Shown: one piece after another, positions 38,657 through 45,945 of the stretch
Position numbering within the stretch: position 1 is the first letter of the stretch
Layout: every line of letters begins with the position of its first letter
Assembly (NCBI GenBank): GCA_016929195.1
Contig: JAFGJG010000055.1
Span: 1-47,210 of the forward strand
From: Thermoleophilaceae bacterium
Lineage (GTDB): Bacteria > Actinomycetota > Thermoleophilia > Solirubrobacterales > Thermoleophilaceae
Reading direction: 5' to 3'
Length of the DNA: 47,210 bases
Program-made: the position numbers and the translations under genes
The notes under the pieces: model-generated
Databases searched by the model: none
What the model saw: only the letters and a program-made list of their open reading frames with translations
Told to the model about the DNA's origin: nothing

Positions 38657-40126
38657 TCAATCCATGTTCATCGCGACGTACTTCGTCTCGAGGAACTCCT
38701 CGATGCCCTCGTTGCCGCCCTCGCGGCCGATGCCGGACTGCTTCACGCCGCCGAATGGGGCGCCGGCGTTCGAGACCATGCCCTGGTTGAGCCCGACCAT
38801 CCCGGTCTCGAGGCGCTCGCACACGCGGATCGCGCGCTTCGCGTCGCGCGTGAACACGTAAGCCACGAGGCCGTACTCGGTGTCGTTGGCGCGCTCGATC
38901 GCCTCGTCCTCGGACGAGAAGGCGGCGATCGGCGCCACCGGGCCGAAGATCTCCTCACTGAAGACCCGCGCGTCCAGCGGGACGTCGGCGAGCACCGTCG
39001 GCGGGTAGAAGTAGCCGCGCCCCCCGGGCAGCTCGCCCCCGGTGAGCGGCTTCGCGCCCTTCGACACCGCGTCCTCGACCAGCTCGGCGACCTTCTCGCG
39101 CGACTCCTGGTCGATCAGCGGGCCGACCTTCACGTCCTCCTCGGTCCCGCGGCCGGACTTGAGCGCGCCCATCTTCTCGGCCAGCCGGCGCGTGAACTCG
39201 TCCTTGACGGACTCGGCCACGTGGAAGCGGTTCGCCGAGGTGCAGGCCTCGCCGATGTTGCGCATCTTCGCCAGGAGCGCGCCCTCGACCGCCTCGTCGA
39301 GGTCGGCGTCCTCGAAGACGAGGAAGGGCGCGTTGCCGCCGAGCTCCATCGAGGTCTTCAGCACGCTGCCCGCCGCCGCCTCGATGAGCTTGCGGCCGAC
39401 CTCGGTGGAGCCGGTGAACGACAGCTTTCGGAGGCGCGGGTCCTCGATCAGCGGCCCGGTGACCTTGCCGGAGGACGACGTCGTGATGATGTTGAAGACG
39501 CCCGCCGGGAGGCCGGCCTCCTCGAGGATCTGCCCGAGCGCCAGCATGCAGAGCGGGGTGGCGCCGGCCGGCTTCATCACGACCGTGCAGCCCGCCGCGA
39601 CGGCCGGGCCCACCTTGCGCGTGCCCATCGCCATCGGGAAGTTCCAGGGGGTGATCATCAGGCACGGCCCGACCGGCTGCTTCATCGTCAGCACGCGGCT
39701 CGTCCCGTTGCCGAACTGCTTGTAGACGCCGTCCAGCCGCAGCGCGTCGCCGGAGTGCCAGCGGAAGAAGTCGGCCGCGTAGACGATCTCGGACTTCGAC
39801 TCGGCGACCGCCTTGCCCATCTCGAGCGTCATGAGCAGCGCCAGCTCGTCGGCGCGCTCCATCATCAGCTCGAAGGCGTCCCAGAGGATCTTCGCGCGGT
39901 CGTTCGGCGCGCTGGCGCCCCACTCGGCCTGGACGGCGACCGCGGCGTCGAGCGCGGCCTTGGCGTCCTCGGGGGTGGCGTCCGCGACCTCGCAGACCGG
40001 CTCCTCGGTTGCGGGGTCGATGACCGGGAAGGTCGCGCCGCCGGCGGCGTCGCGCCACTCGCCTCCGATGAGGAGCCGCTTCTCGACCCCCTCGACGACC
40101 TGCTGCTCCTGCGTGGCTATGGCCAT
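38657..40126 (-). CDS. gabD: NAD(P)-dependent aldehyde dehydrogenase, succinate-semialdehyde dehydrogenase type
   Basis: The 489-residue enzyme has all aldehyde dehydrogenase landmarks: ITPWNFP (N162), VVMKPAGATPL, LSFTGSTEVGR, the general base E261 in MELGGNAPF, nucleophile C295 in NIGEACTSANRF, and EEIFGPVAPI. Its profile is closest to GabD/SSADH-like enzymes (the MELGGNAPFLVFEDAD block, KQSGIGREGG at the end). SSADH oxidises succinic semialdehyde to succinate. The ATG at 40126 follows GGAGGCGAA. It lies 11 bp downstream of a ThDP-dependent decarboxylase-like gene, the pairing known from the cyanobacterial TCA bypass. Substrate specificity is inferred from similarity and context. Confidence 0.9.
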   Translation of the reverse strand: MAIATQEQQVVEGVEKRLLIGGEWRDAAGGATFPVIDPATEEPVCEVADATPEDAKAALDAAVAVQAEWGASAPNDRAKILWDAFELMMERADELALLMTLEMGKAVAESKSEIVYAADFFRWHSGDALRLDGVYKQFGNGTSRVLTMKQPVGPCLMITPWNFPMAMGTRKVGPAVAAGCTVVMKPAGATPLCMLALGQILEEAGLPAGVFNIITTSSSGKVTGPLIEDPRLRKLSFTGSTEVGRKLIEAAAGSVLKTSMELGGNAPFLVFEDADLDEAVEGALLAKMRNIGEACTSANRFHVAESVKDEFTRRLAEKMGALKSGRGTEEDVKVGPLIDQESREKVAELVEDAVSKGAKPLTGGELPGGRGYFYPPTVLADVPLDARVFSEEIFGPVAPIAAFSSEDEAIERANDTEYGLVAYVFTRDAKRAIRVCERLETGMVGLNQGMVSNAGAPFGGVKQSGIGREGGNEGIEEFLETKYVAMNMD

Positions 40127-40137
40127 TTCGCCTCCTT

Positions 40138-41781
40138 CTAGGTCGCGACGGTCTCGACGCCGAGCTCGTCGCTGATCGCCACGTCGATCGAGTAGTCGAT
40201 GGGCAGCACGATCAGCGAGGGGACGTCGAGGTCGAGCGCGCGCCGCAGGGTCTCGCCGAACTCGTCGGCGGATCCGCAGCGCCACGCCGGCATCCCGAAG
40301 CCCTCTGCCAGCTTCACGAAGTCCGGGTTCGTGAAGTCGGTGCCGAAGTGGGTGCCGAACTTCTTGTCCTGCTTCCAGACGATGGATCCGTACTGCCCGT
40401 TCTCCCAGATGACATTCACGATCGGCGTCTTCAGGCGCACCGCGGTCTCGAGCTCCTGGCAGTTCATGAGGAAGCCGCCGTCGCCGTTCACCGTCACGAC
40501 CTTGCGGTTCGGGTGGACGAGCTTGGCCGCGATCGCCGCGGGCACCGCGAAGCCCATGCCGGCGAGCCCGTTGGCGATCAGCACCGTGTTCGGCTCGTAG
40601 GCGGGGAACATGCGCCCGATCCAGAGCTTGTGGAGGCCCACGTCCGAGATCAGGATGTCCTCGCGGCCGAGCGCCTTGCGGATCTCGTAGAGCGCGCGCG
40701 GGGGCTGGACGGGGAAGGCGTCGTCGTCCTTGGCCTTCTCGAAGCGGCCGAGCACCACGTCGCGCAGACGGGTCGAACCGCCCTGGTGCGGCACGTGCCG
40801 GCATTCCTCGCTGAGCCGCGTGAGCACGTGGTAGAGGTCCCCCACCAGCTCGACCTCGGGGACGAAGTACTCGTCGATCTCGGCGGGAACGGAGTCGATG
40901 CAGATGATCTTCTTGTCGCGCTTCGGGTTCCAGTGCTCGGGTGAGTGCTCCACGAGGTCGTAGCCGATCGCCAGCACCACGTCGGCCTCGTCGAAGCCCG
41001 CCATCCGGTAGTCGCCGGACTGGAGGCCCACCGAGCCGAGCGCCTTCGGGTTGTCGGGCGGCACGAGGCCCTTGCCCATGAAGGTCTCGGCGACCGGGAT
41101 GCCCGTGGCGCGCACGAACTCGCGCAGCGCGGCCACGGCGCCGGTGCGCACGACCCCGTTCCCGGCCAGGGCCACGGGGTTGATCGCGCCGCGCACGATG
41201 TCGGCGGCGCGGAGCAGCTCGCGGGCGGCGGGCTCCGGCTGCACGACGCGGCGGCGCGGGAGCGGCTCGGCGTCGATCTCGGCGGCCATCACGTCCTCGG
41301 GCAGCTCGATGTGCGTGGCGCCGGGCTTCTCCGACTCCGCGACCTTGAAGGCCTTGCGCACGACCTCCGGGATGATCCGCGGGTCCGACAGCCGCGCGTT
41401 CCACTTGGTGATCGGCCGCATGACGCGCAGGAGGTCGATGTACTGGTGCGACTCCTTGTGCATGCGCTCGAGGTCGCCCTGGCCGGTGAGCGCGACGAGC
41501 GGGGCGCGGTCGAGGTACGCGTCGGCCACGGCCGTGACGAGGTTGAGCGCGCCCGGGCCGAGGGTGCCGAGGCAGACGCCGGCATGGCCGGTGAGACGGC
41601 CGTAGACGTCCGCCATGTAGGCGCCGCCCTGCTCGTGCCTGACCGGGATGAACCCGATCGAGGAGCGCGAGAGGGACTCGTTCAGGTCGAGCGTCTCCTC
41701 GCCGGGGATGCCGAACACGTGACCCACGCCCTCGGCCTCCAGACACTCCACGAAGACGTCGCTTGCCTTGCGCTTGCCCAC
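40138..41781 (-). CDS. ThDP-dependent enzyme, acetolactate synthase-like; candidate 2-oxoglutarate decarboxylase
   Basis: This 547-residue enzyme has the three domains of the POX/ALS superfamily. The PYR domain carries the catalytic Glu E50 in VRHEQGGAYMADVYGRLTG. A central domain spans about 190-330, and the PP domain has the ThDP motif VNGDGGFLMNCQELETA near residue 430. The closest remembered relatives are AlsS-type enzymes and the cyanobacterial proteins first annotated as acetolactate synthase and then shown to decarboxylate 2-oxoglutarate. Shared blocks include RHEQG-A-MADVYGRLTG, MHKESHQYIDL and RKAFKVAESEKPGA. No alsD or ilvN is adjacent, and the downstream gene is SSADH-like. It starts at GTG 41781. 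Acetolactate synthase remains possible. Confidence 0.85.
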   Translation of the reverse strand: MGKRKASDVFVECLEAEGVGHVFGIPGEETLDLNESLSRSSIGFIPVRHEQGGAYMADVYGRLTGHAGVCLGTLGPGALNLVTAVADAYLDRAPLVALTGQGDLERMHKESHQYIDLLRVMRPITKWNARLSDPRIIPEVVRKAFKVAESEKPGATHIELPEDVMAAEIDAEPLPRRRVVQPEPAARELLRAADIVRGAINPVALAGNGVVRTGAVAALREFVRATGIPVAETFMGKGLVPPDNPKALGSVGLQSGDYRMAGFDEADVVLAIGYDLVEHSPEHWNPKRDKKIICIDSVPAEIDEYFVPEVELVGDLYHVLTRLSEECRHVPHQGGSTRLRDVVLGRFEKAKDDDAFPVQPPRALYEIRKALGREDILISDVGLHKLWIGRMFPAYEPNTVLIANGLAGMGFAVPAAIAAKLVHPNRKVVTVNGDGGFLMNCQELETAVRLKTPIVNVIWENGQYGSIVWKQDKKFGTHFGTDFTNPDFVKLAEGFGMPAWRCGSADEFGETLRRALDLDVPSLIVLPIDYSIDVAISDELGVETVAT

Positions 41782-41810
41782 GGGGACCTGACTGTAACGT
41801 CCAGTGCCGA

Positions 41811-43133
41811 GTGGCCCCGGTAGCGCGCTACGCCCGCAGCGGTGACGTGCACATCGCCTACATCGTGGAGGGCGAGGGCCCCGTGGACCTCGTGTGGATC
41901 CCGCCCTGGATCTCGCAGGTCGAGTACCTCTGGTCCGAGGCCTCGCTGGCCGGCGTGCTCGAGCGGCTGAAGCGCTTCGCCCGCGTGATCACCTTCGACC
42001 GGCGCGGCTCGGGGCTCTCGGATCCGCTGATCGGAGCGCCCACGATTGAGGAGCAGATGGACGACGTGCTCGCTGTGCTCGATGCGGCCGGCACCGACCG
42101 CGCCGCGATCGCCGCCACGCTGGAGGGAGGGCCGATGGCCGCGATGTTCGCGGCCACGCATCCCGACCGCGTGAGCCACCTGATCATGTACGCCACCTTC
42201 GCCCGGGCCGTCTGGGCGCCGGACTACGACTGGGCCTACCCCGCGGAGGAGCGCACGGGGAAGATGAACGCCGCGCTCGAGCACTGGGGGGAGGGGCTCG
42301 TGGCCGGGAGCGTGGCCGAGAGCCGGATGGGCGACCCGCGCTTCATGGAGTGGGCCGGCCGGCTCGAGCGGCTCGCGGCCAGCCCGGGCACGATCGCGCG
42401 GATCTTCGAGCTGATCGGGGAGTTCGACGTCCGCGAGGTGCTTCCCTCGATCCGCGTGCCCACGCTCGTGATGCACCGCCGCGACGACACCTTCATCAAG
42501 GTGGAGCACTCGCGCTACATCGCGAAGCATGTCCCCGGTGCGCGCTACGTGGAGCTCGAGGGCGCCGACAACATGTTCGCCGTCGGGGACACAGAGGCGA
42601 TCATGGGCGAGATCGAGGAGTTCATCACCGGCACGCGGCTTGCCGTGGAGCCGGACCGGATGCTCGCGACGGTGCTGTTCACGGACATCGTGGACTCCAC
42701 CCGCCGCGCCGCCGACCTCGGCGACAGCAGCTGGCGCGAGGTGCTCGAGCGCCACGACCAGCTCTTCAGGCGCGAGCTGGAGCTCCACCGGGGCCGCGAG
42801 GTCAAGCGCACGGGCGACGGCTTCCTCGCCACCTTCGACGGGCCCGCGCGGGCGATCCGCTGCGCCGCATCGATCACGCAGTCGGTGGAGGCGCTGGGGC
42901 TCGAGCTGCGCGCGGGGCTCCACACAGGCGAGCTGGAGGTGATGAGCGACGACCTCGGCGGGCTGGCGGTGCACATCGCCGCGCGTGTCATGGCGGCCGC
43001 CGATGCGGGCGAGGTGCTCGTCTCCGGCACGGTCAAGGACCTCGTCGTGGGCTCTGGAATCGACTTCGAGGACCGCGGGACGCACGAGCTTCGGGGCGTG
43101 CCGGGCGACTGGCGACTTTTCAGGGTGACCTGA
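41811..43133 (+). CDS. Alpha/beta-hydrolase-like domain fused to class III adenylate/guanylate cyclase
   Basis: This 440-residue protein has an alpha/beta-hydrolase fold at 1-270 (AYIVEGEGPVDLVWIPPW, VITFDRRGSGLSDP, MHRRDDTFIKVEHS). A class III cyclase catalytic domain follows at about 280-440 (LFTDIVDSTRRAADLGD near 288, VKRTGDGFLATFDGPARAI near 335, AARVMAAADAGEVLVSG). The metal Asp residues are present. In the hydrolase part the nucleophile elbow reads ATLEG (L104 in place of Ser) and the His position reads GADNM (Asn in place of His). This domain is probably a ligand sensor, not an enzyme. It starts at GTG 41811, 29 bp from the divergent ThDP-enzyme start. ATP or GTP preference is not decided. 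Confidence 0.88.
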   Translation: MAPVARYARSGDVHIAYIVEGEGPVDLVWIPPWISQVEYLWSEASLAGVLERLKRFARVITFDRRGSGLSDPLIGAPTIEEQMDDVLAVLDAAGTDRAAIAATLEGGPMAAMFAATHPDRVSHLIMYATFARAVWAPDYDWAYPAEERTGKMNAALEHWGEGLVAGSVAESRMGDPRFMEWAGRLERLAASPGTIARIFELIGEFDVREVLPSIRVPTLVMHRRDDTFIKVEHSRYIAKHVPGARYVELEGADNMFAVGDTEAIMGEIEEFITGTRLAVEPDRMLATVLFTDIVDSTRRAADLGDSSWREVLERHDQLFRRELELHRGREVKRTGDGFLATFDGPARAIRCAASITQSVEALGLELRAGLHTGELEVMSDDLGGLAVHIAARVMAAADAGEVLVSGTVKDLVVGSGIDFEDRGTHELRGVPGDWRLFRVT

Positions 43134-43152
43134 AGCCCCGCTACCTTCGGCC

Positions 43153-43158
43153 GATATA
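43153..43158 (+). promoter_or_regulatory. -10-like box GATATA for the SpoIID-like gene
   Basis: GATATA lies 6 nt before the GTG at 43165. An alternative TATAGG register leaves 4 nt. A leaderless-type start is likely because no Shine-Dalgarno is evident. Confidence 0.38.
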
Positions 43159-43164
43159 GGGGTT

Positions 43165-44553
43165 GTGGCACAGATGCGCCGGGCAGTTCTGCTCATAGCC
43201 GCCGTGCTCGCGCTCGCCGTCCCGGCGAGCGCCGACGCCGCGACCCGTTTCGTCGTGCGCGGCGCGGGCTGGGGCCACGGCATCGGCATGAGCCAGTACG
43301 GCGCATACGGCTACGCGCTGGAGGGCCGCGGCTACCGCTCGATCCTCTCGCACTACTACACGGGCACGCGCCTCGAGCAGGCGTCGCAGCGCTCGGTGCG
43401 CGTCATGCTCCAGCCCGACGACCCGTACATCCGCGTGCGGGGCGCCACGCGCGCGTCCGGCGGCAAGCGGCTGAGCCCCTCGAAGACCTACGTCGCGCGG
43501 CCCTCCGGAGGACGGATCGCCCTGTTCACGTCCGGGGGCAGGCGCGTCGGGCGCTTCTCGTCCGGCCTGCGGCTCACGCGGCCCGGGGGGATCCTGCGTC
43601 TGCTCGGCCCGGCGCTGAACGGCGTGAGCGACGGCCGCTACCGCGGCGCGATCGAGATCCTGGCCGGGGGCGGCCTCGACGCGATCAACGTCCTGTCGCT
43701 GGACGACTACGTGCGCGGGGTGGTGGCCGGCGAGATGCCGGCCTCGTGGCCGCTCGAGGCGCTCAAGGCCCAGGCCGTGACGGCGCGCACCTACGCGCTG
43801 GCCACCCGTCATCCGGAGGGCCCCTTCGACCTCTATCCCGACACGCGCTCACAGGTGTACCGCGGCGTGGCCGCCGAGGGCGTGCGCAGCAACGCCGCGG
43901 TGAGCGGGACGGCGGGCCGCATCCTCACGTACGGGGGAGCGCCCGCCGTGACCTACTACTTCTCGACCTCGGGCGGCCACACGGAGAGCGTCCAGTACTC
44001 GTTCGTGGGCAGCCTGAGCAAGCCGTGGCTCGTGGGCGTGCCCGACCCGTACGACTTCCACTCGCCGTACCACCGCTGGCGGGCCTCGTTCACCAGGAGC
44101 CAGCTCACGCGGGCGCTCGGCGCGCTCGGGACGTTCCGCAAGCTGAAGGTGGTGAAGCGCGGCACCTCGCCGCGGATCGTCCGGGCGCAGGTGGTGGGCA
44201 GCCGCGGCACGCGGAAGATCAGCGGCCCGGACATCAGGGGCGCCCTCGGGCTGCGCGACACGTGGGCGCGCTTCACCCGCGTATCCACCGCGGCGCGCGC
44301 CTCGCACGGGACCCCGGTCGGAAGGGCGGCGCTGGCGGGCTTCCCGCCCGCCCGGGCGACGATCCACGGCAGCCTCGACCCGGCCCCGAAGCGCGCGCTG
44401 CTCGTGGTCGAGCGACGCCTTGCGGGGCGATGGGTGAAGGTCCGGCGGGTTCGCATGGGCTCACGCGGCCGCTACCGGGCCGACGTGAGTGCGCGCGGCG
44501 TCTACCGCGTGCGGGCCGGCGTCATCGCCGGGCCGGCAGTGCGGGTGCGCTGA
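43165..44553 (+). CDS. Secreted SpoIID/LytB-domain protein (peptidoglycan lytic type)
   Basis: This 462-residue protein has a signal peptide (MRRAVLLIAAVLALAVPASA, cleavage near ADA-AT at 24-26). The conserved opening FVVRGAGWGHGIGMSQYGAYG follows at about 28-48. The SpoIID/LytB core has LDDYVRGVVAGEMPASWPLE near 180 and LKAQAVTARTYALA, then YYFSTSGGHTESV and the WRASFTRSQL block. The last about 80 residues form a beta-rich, basic domain. SpoIID is a lytic transglycosylase acting in Bacillus spore engulfment, but LytB-type homologues occur in many non-sporulating actinobacteria and act in wall remodelling. It starts at GTG 43165, with an ATG 9 nt later as alternative. The last 32 bp overlap the SGNH gene in antisense. 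Confidence 0.92.
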   Translation: MAQMRRAVLLIAAVLALAVPASADAATRFVVRGAGWGHGIGMSQYGAYGYALEGRGYRSILSHYYTGTRLEQASQRSVRVMLQPDDPYIRVRGATRASGGKRLSPSKTYVARPSGGRIALFTSGGRRVGRFSSGLRLTRPGGILRLLGPALNGVSDGRYRGAIEILAGGGLDAINVLSLDDYVRGVVAGEMPASWPLEALKAQAVTARTYALATRHPEGPFDLYPDTRSQVYRGVAAEGVRSNAAVSGTAGRILTYGGAPAVTYYFSTSGGHTESVQYSFVGSLSKPWLVGVPDPYDFHSPYHRWRASFTRSQLTRALGALGTFRKLKVVKRGTSPRIVRAQVVGSRGTRKISGPDIRGALGLRDTWARFTRVSTAARASHGTPVGRAALAGFPPARATIHGSLDPAPKRALLVVERRLAGRWVKVRRVRMGSRGRYRADVSARGVYRVRAGVIAGPAVRVR

Positions 44554-45184
44554 GGCTCTCCGCGGTCACTCCCTGACCGACTGCCGTGAACGCGGACGTC
44601 GCGGCGGCAGGGGCCGTCCACGCCAGGGCGCGCGCGAGCAGGCGCGTGAACGCGCGTGCGCCGCGCGCGGTGAGGTGGAGGCCGTCGCCGGCGAACCACG
44701 AGTCGTGCCCGGAGCTGTAGCGCACCCAGTCGAGCACCCTGACCCGGTCCGGCCAGCGCCTTCCGGCGGAGCGAATGTTGCGCCTGTTCTGCGTGCGGGC
44801 GCTCGCCAGCTCGCGCGGCACCACCAGTCCCAGGACGCGGCCGGGGCCGAGGATCCGCAGCGCCTGGCGGATCTGGGCCGTCGTCACGATCCAGTTCGTG
44901 CCGAGCGCGAGCACGACGGTGCTCGGCAGCCGCCTGCGCGCCGCGAGCACCTCCACACCGGCCGCCATCTGGCGGCAGCCCTTCGCGTCGACCTCGAAGC
45001 CGGCCGCGGCGAGCTGGTCGACGGCACCGAGCATCACCGAGTCGCCAAGCGCGAGCGGCGCGTCGGCCGTGGGCTTGGGAGGCCGCGCGCGACGGCTTTC
45101 GTTGCAGGCCGTGGCGGCCGCGGGGAAGGCGAGCGCCGTGGCCGCGACGAGCGCGACGCAAGCCGTTACACCGAACCCCCGCAC
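44522..45184 (-). CDS. SGNH/GDSL-type hydrolase, exported
   Basis: The 220-residue protein has a signal peptide (VTACVALVAATALAFPAAAT, cleavage near residue 26, followed by a Cys). An SGNH fold follows with the catalytic Ser in PLALGDSVMLG (S49), an Asn in VVLALGTNWIVT, and the Asp/His pair in DGLHLTARGARAFTRLLA near 168-180. It resembles the SGNH domains attached to acyltransferase-3 (OafA-like) proteins, which transfer or remove acyl groups from envelope polymers, but here it is free-standing. The GTG at 45184 has a TATACC box 8 nt upstream. It converges on, and overlaps by 32 bp, the SpoIID-like gene. Confidence 0.85.
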   Translation of the reverse strand: MRGFGVTACVALVAATALAFPAAATACNESRRARPPKPTADAPLALGDSVMLGAVDQLAAAGFEVDAKGCRQMAAGVEVLAARRRLPSTVVLALGTNWIVTTAQIRQALRILGPGRVLGLVVPRELASARTQNRRNIRSAGRRWPDRVRVLDWVRYSSGHDSWFAGDGLHLTARGARAFTRLLARALAWTAPAAATSAFTAVGQGVTAESLSAPALPARR

Positions 45185-45192
45185 GGGGCGTC

Positions 45193-45198
45193 GGTATA
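45193..45198 (-). promoter_or_regulatory. -10-like box TATACC for the SGNH gene
   Basis: TATACC is exactly 8 nt before the GTG at 45184, the modal spacing in this window. Confidence 0.42.
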
Positions 45199-45231
45199 GC
45201 AGCCCCGCAACGCTCCGGCCGGCGGCGGGGA

Positions 45232-45278
45232 GTGTGGTCGACGTTTTGCCCGCTATTCGATGGAAACGTCGACCACAC
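45232..45278. terminator. 15-bp perfect inverted repeat, probable terminator or palindromic element
   Basis: GTGTGGTCGACGTTT (45232-45246) and its exact complement (45264-45278) flank a 17-nt loop. Outside this, GGCCGGC (45217-45223) and GCCGGCC (45283-45289) extend the symmetry. The element fills most of the 105-bp gap between the DJ-1 stop and the SGNH start, both on the minus strand. Confidence 0.7.
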
Positions 45279-45289
45279 GGCGGCCGGCC

Positions 45290-45934
45290 CTAGGCCGCGG
45301 CCTCGTCCCGGGCCGCGATAGTGGCCCTCACCAGCGCGATCGTCTCCGGTGAGGCGGTCCGGGTCGAGCCGGAGTCGAAGGGCGGCTCGGGGTCGTACTC
45401 GATGCCGAGCTGAACCGCCTTCGCCACCTCCTCGTGCGTCATCCGGGCCACGAGCGTGAGCGCCATGTCGATCCCCGACGAGACGCCCGCGGCGGTCACG
45501 ATCTTGCCCTGCTCCACCACCCGCCTCTCGGTGGCCGTCGCCCCGTAGCGGGCGAGCATGTCCATGTCGGCCCAGTAGGTGGTCGCGTCGAGACCGTCGA
45601 GCAGGCCGGCGGCGCCGAGCAGCTCCGCGCCGGTGCAGACCGAGGTGGTCCACTCGGTCGTCTCGTGCGCGTTCCGGATCCAGGCGATCAGGGCCTCGTC
45701 CTCGGCGGCCTCCACGCTCCCGGGGCCGCCGGGGACCACGATCACCTCGGGGCTCGGGACGTCGGCCAGCGCCGCGTCGGCGCGGATCGTGAGCATCCCC
45801 GTGTCGGTCGTGTACTCGCGCGCCTCGACTCCGGCGAAGGTGACCGTGGCGCCCGGCACGCGCGAGAGCACCTCGTAGGGGCCGACCGCGTCGAGTGCGG
45901 TGAAGCGGTCGTAGAGCGGGATGACGATCTGCAT
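45290..45934 (-). CDS. DJ-1/PfpI-family protein (isonitrile hydratase-like)
   Basis: This 214-residue class I glutamine amidotransferase-like protein has MQIVIPLYDRFTALDAVGPYE at the start. EVIVVPGGPGSVEAAED follows, then the nucleophile elbow TTSVCTGAELLGAAGLLDG with C100. TTYWADMDMLARYG and VTAAGVSSGIDMALTLVAR come next. The layout matches bacterial InhA (isonitrile hydratase) and the sensory domain of GlxA regulators. The biochemical activity is uncertain; DJ-1 relatives include hydratases, glyoxalases and chaperones. The ATG at 45934 follows AAAGGAG. It lies 11 bp after the GlxA-type gene, which carries a paralogous DJ-1 domain and probably regulates it. Confidence 0.88.
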   Translation of the reverse strand: MQIVIPLYDRFTALDAVGPYEVLSRVPGATVTFAGVEAREYTTDTGMLTIRADAALADVPSPEVIVVPGGPGSVEAAEDEALIAWIRNAHETTEWTTSVCTGAELLGAAGLLDGLDATTYWADMDMLARYGATATERRVVEQGKIVTAAGVSSGIDMALTLVARMTHEEVAKAVQLGIEYDPEPPFDSGSTRTASPETIALVRATIAARDEAAA

Positions 45935-45945
45935 CTGTGCTCCTT

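Noticed and set aside
38657-41746. One 1029-codon minus-strand frame that could be read as a large fusion ending in aldehyde dehydrogenase
   Set aside because: Only the part from 40126 is a real protein with a GGAGG site before its ATG. The upstream half is an alternate frame of the ThDP enzyme gene and is Arg/Pro/Gly-rich without domains.
41763-41810. An earlier start for the cyclase fusion giving MPCACPRGPDC at the N-terminus
   Set aside because: It would overlap the divergent ThDP-enzyme start and adds a Cys-rich stretch not belonging to the hydrolase fold. GTG at 41811 fits the first beta strand.
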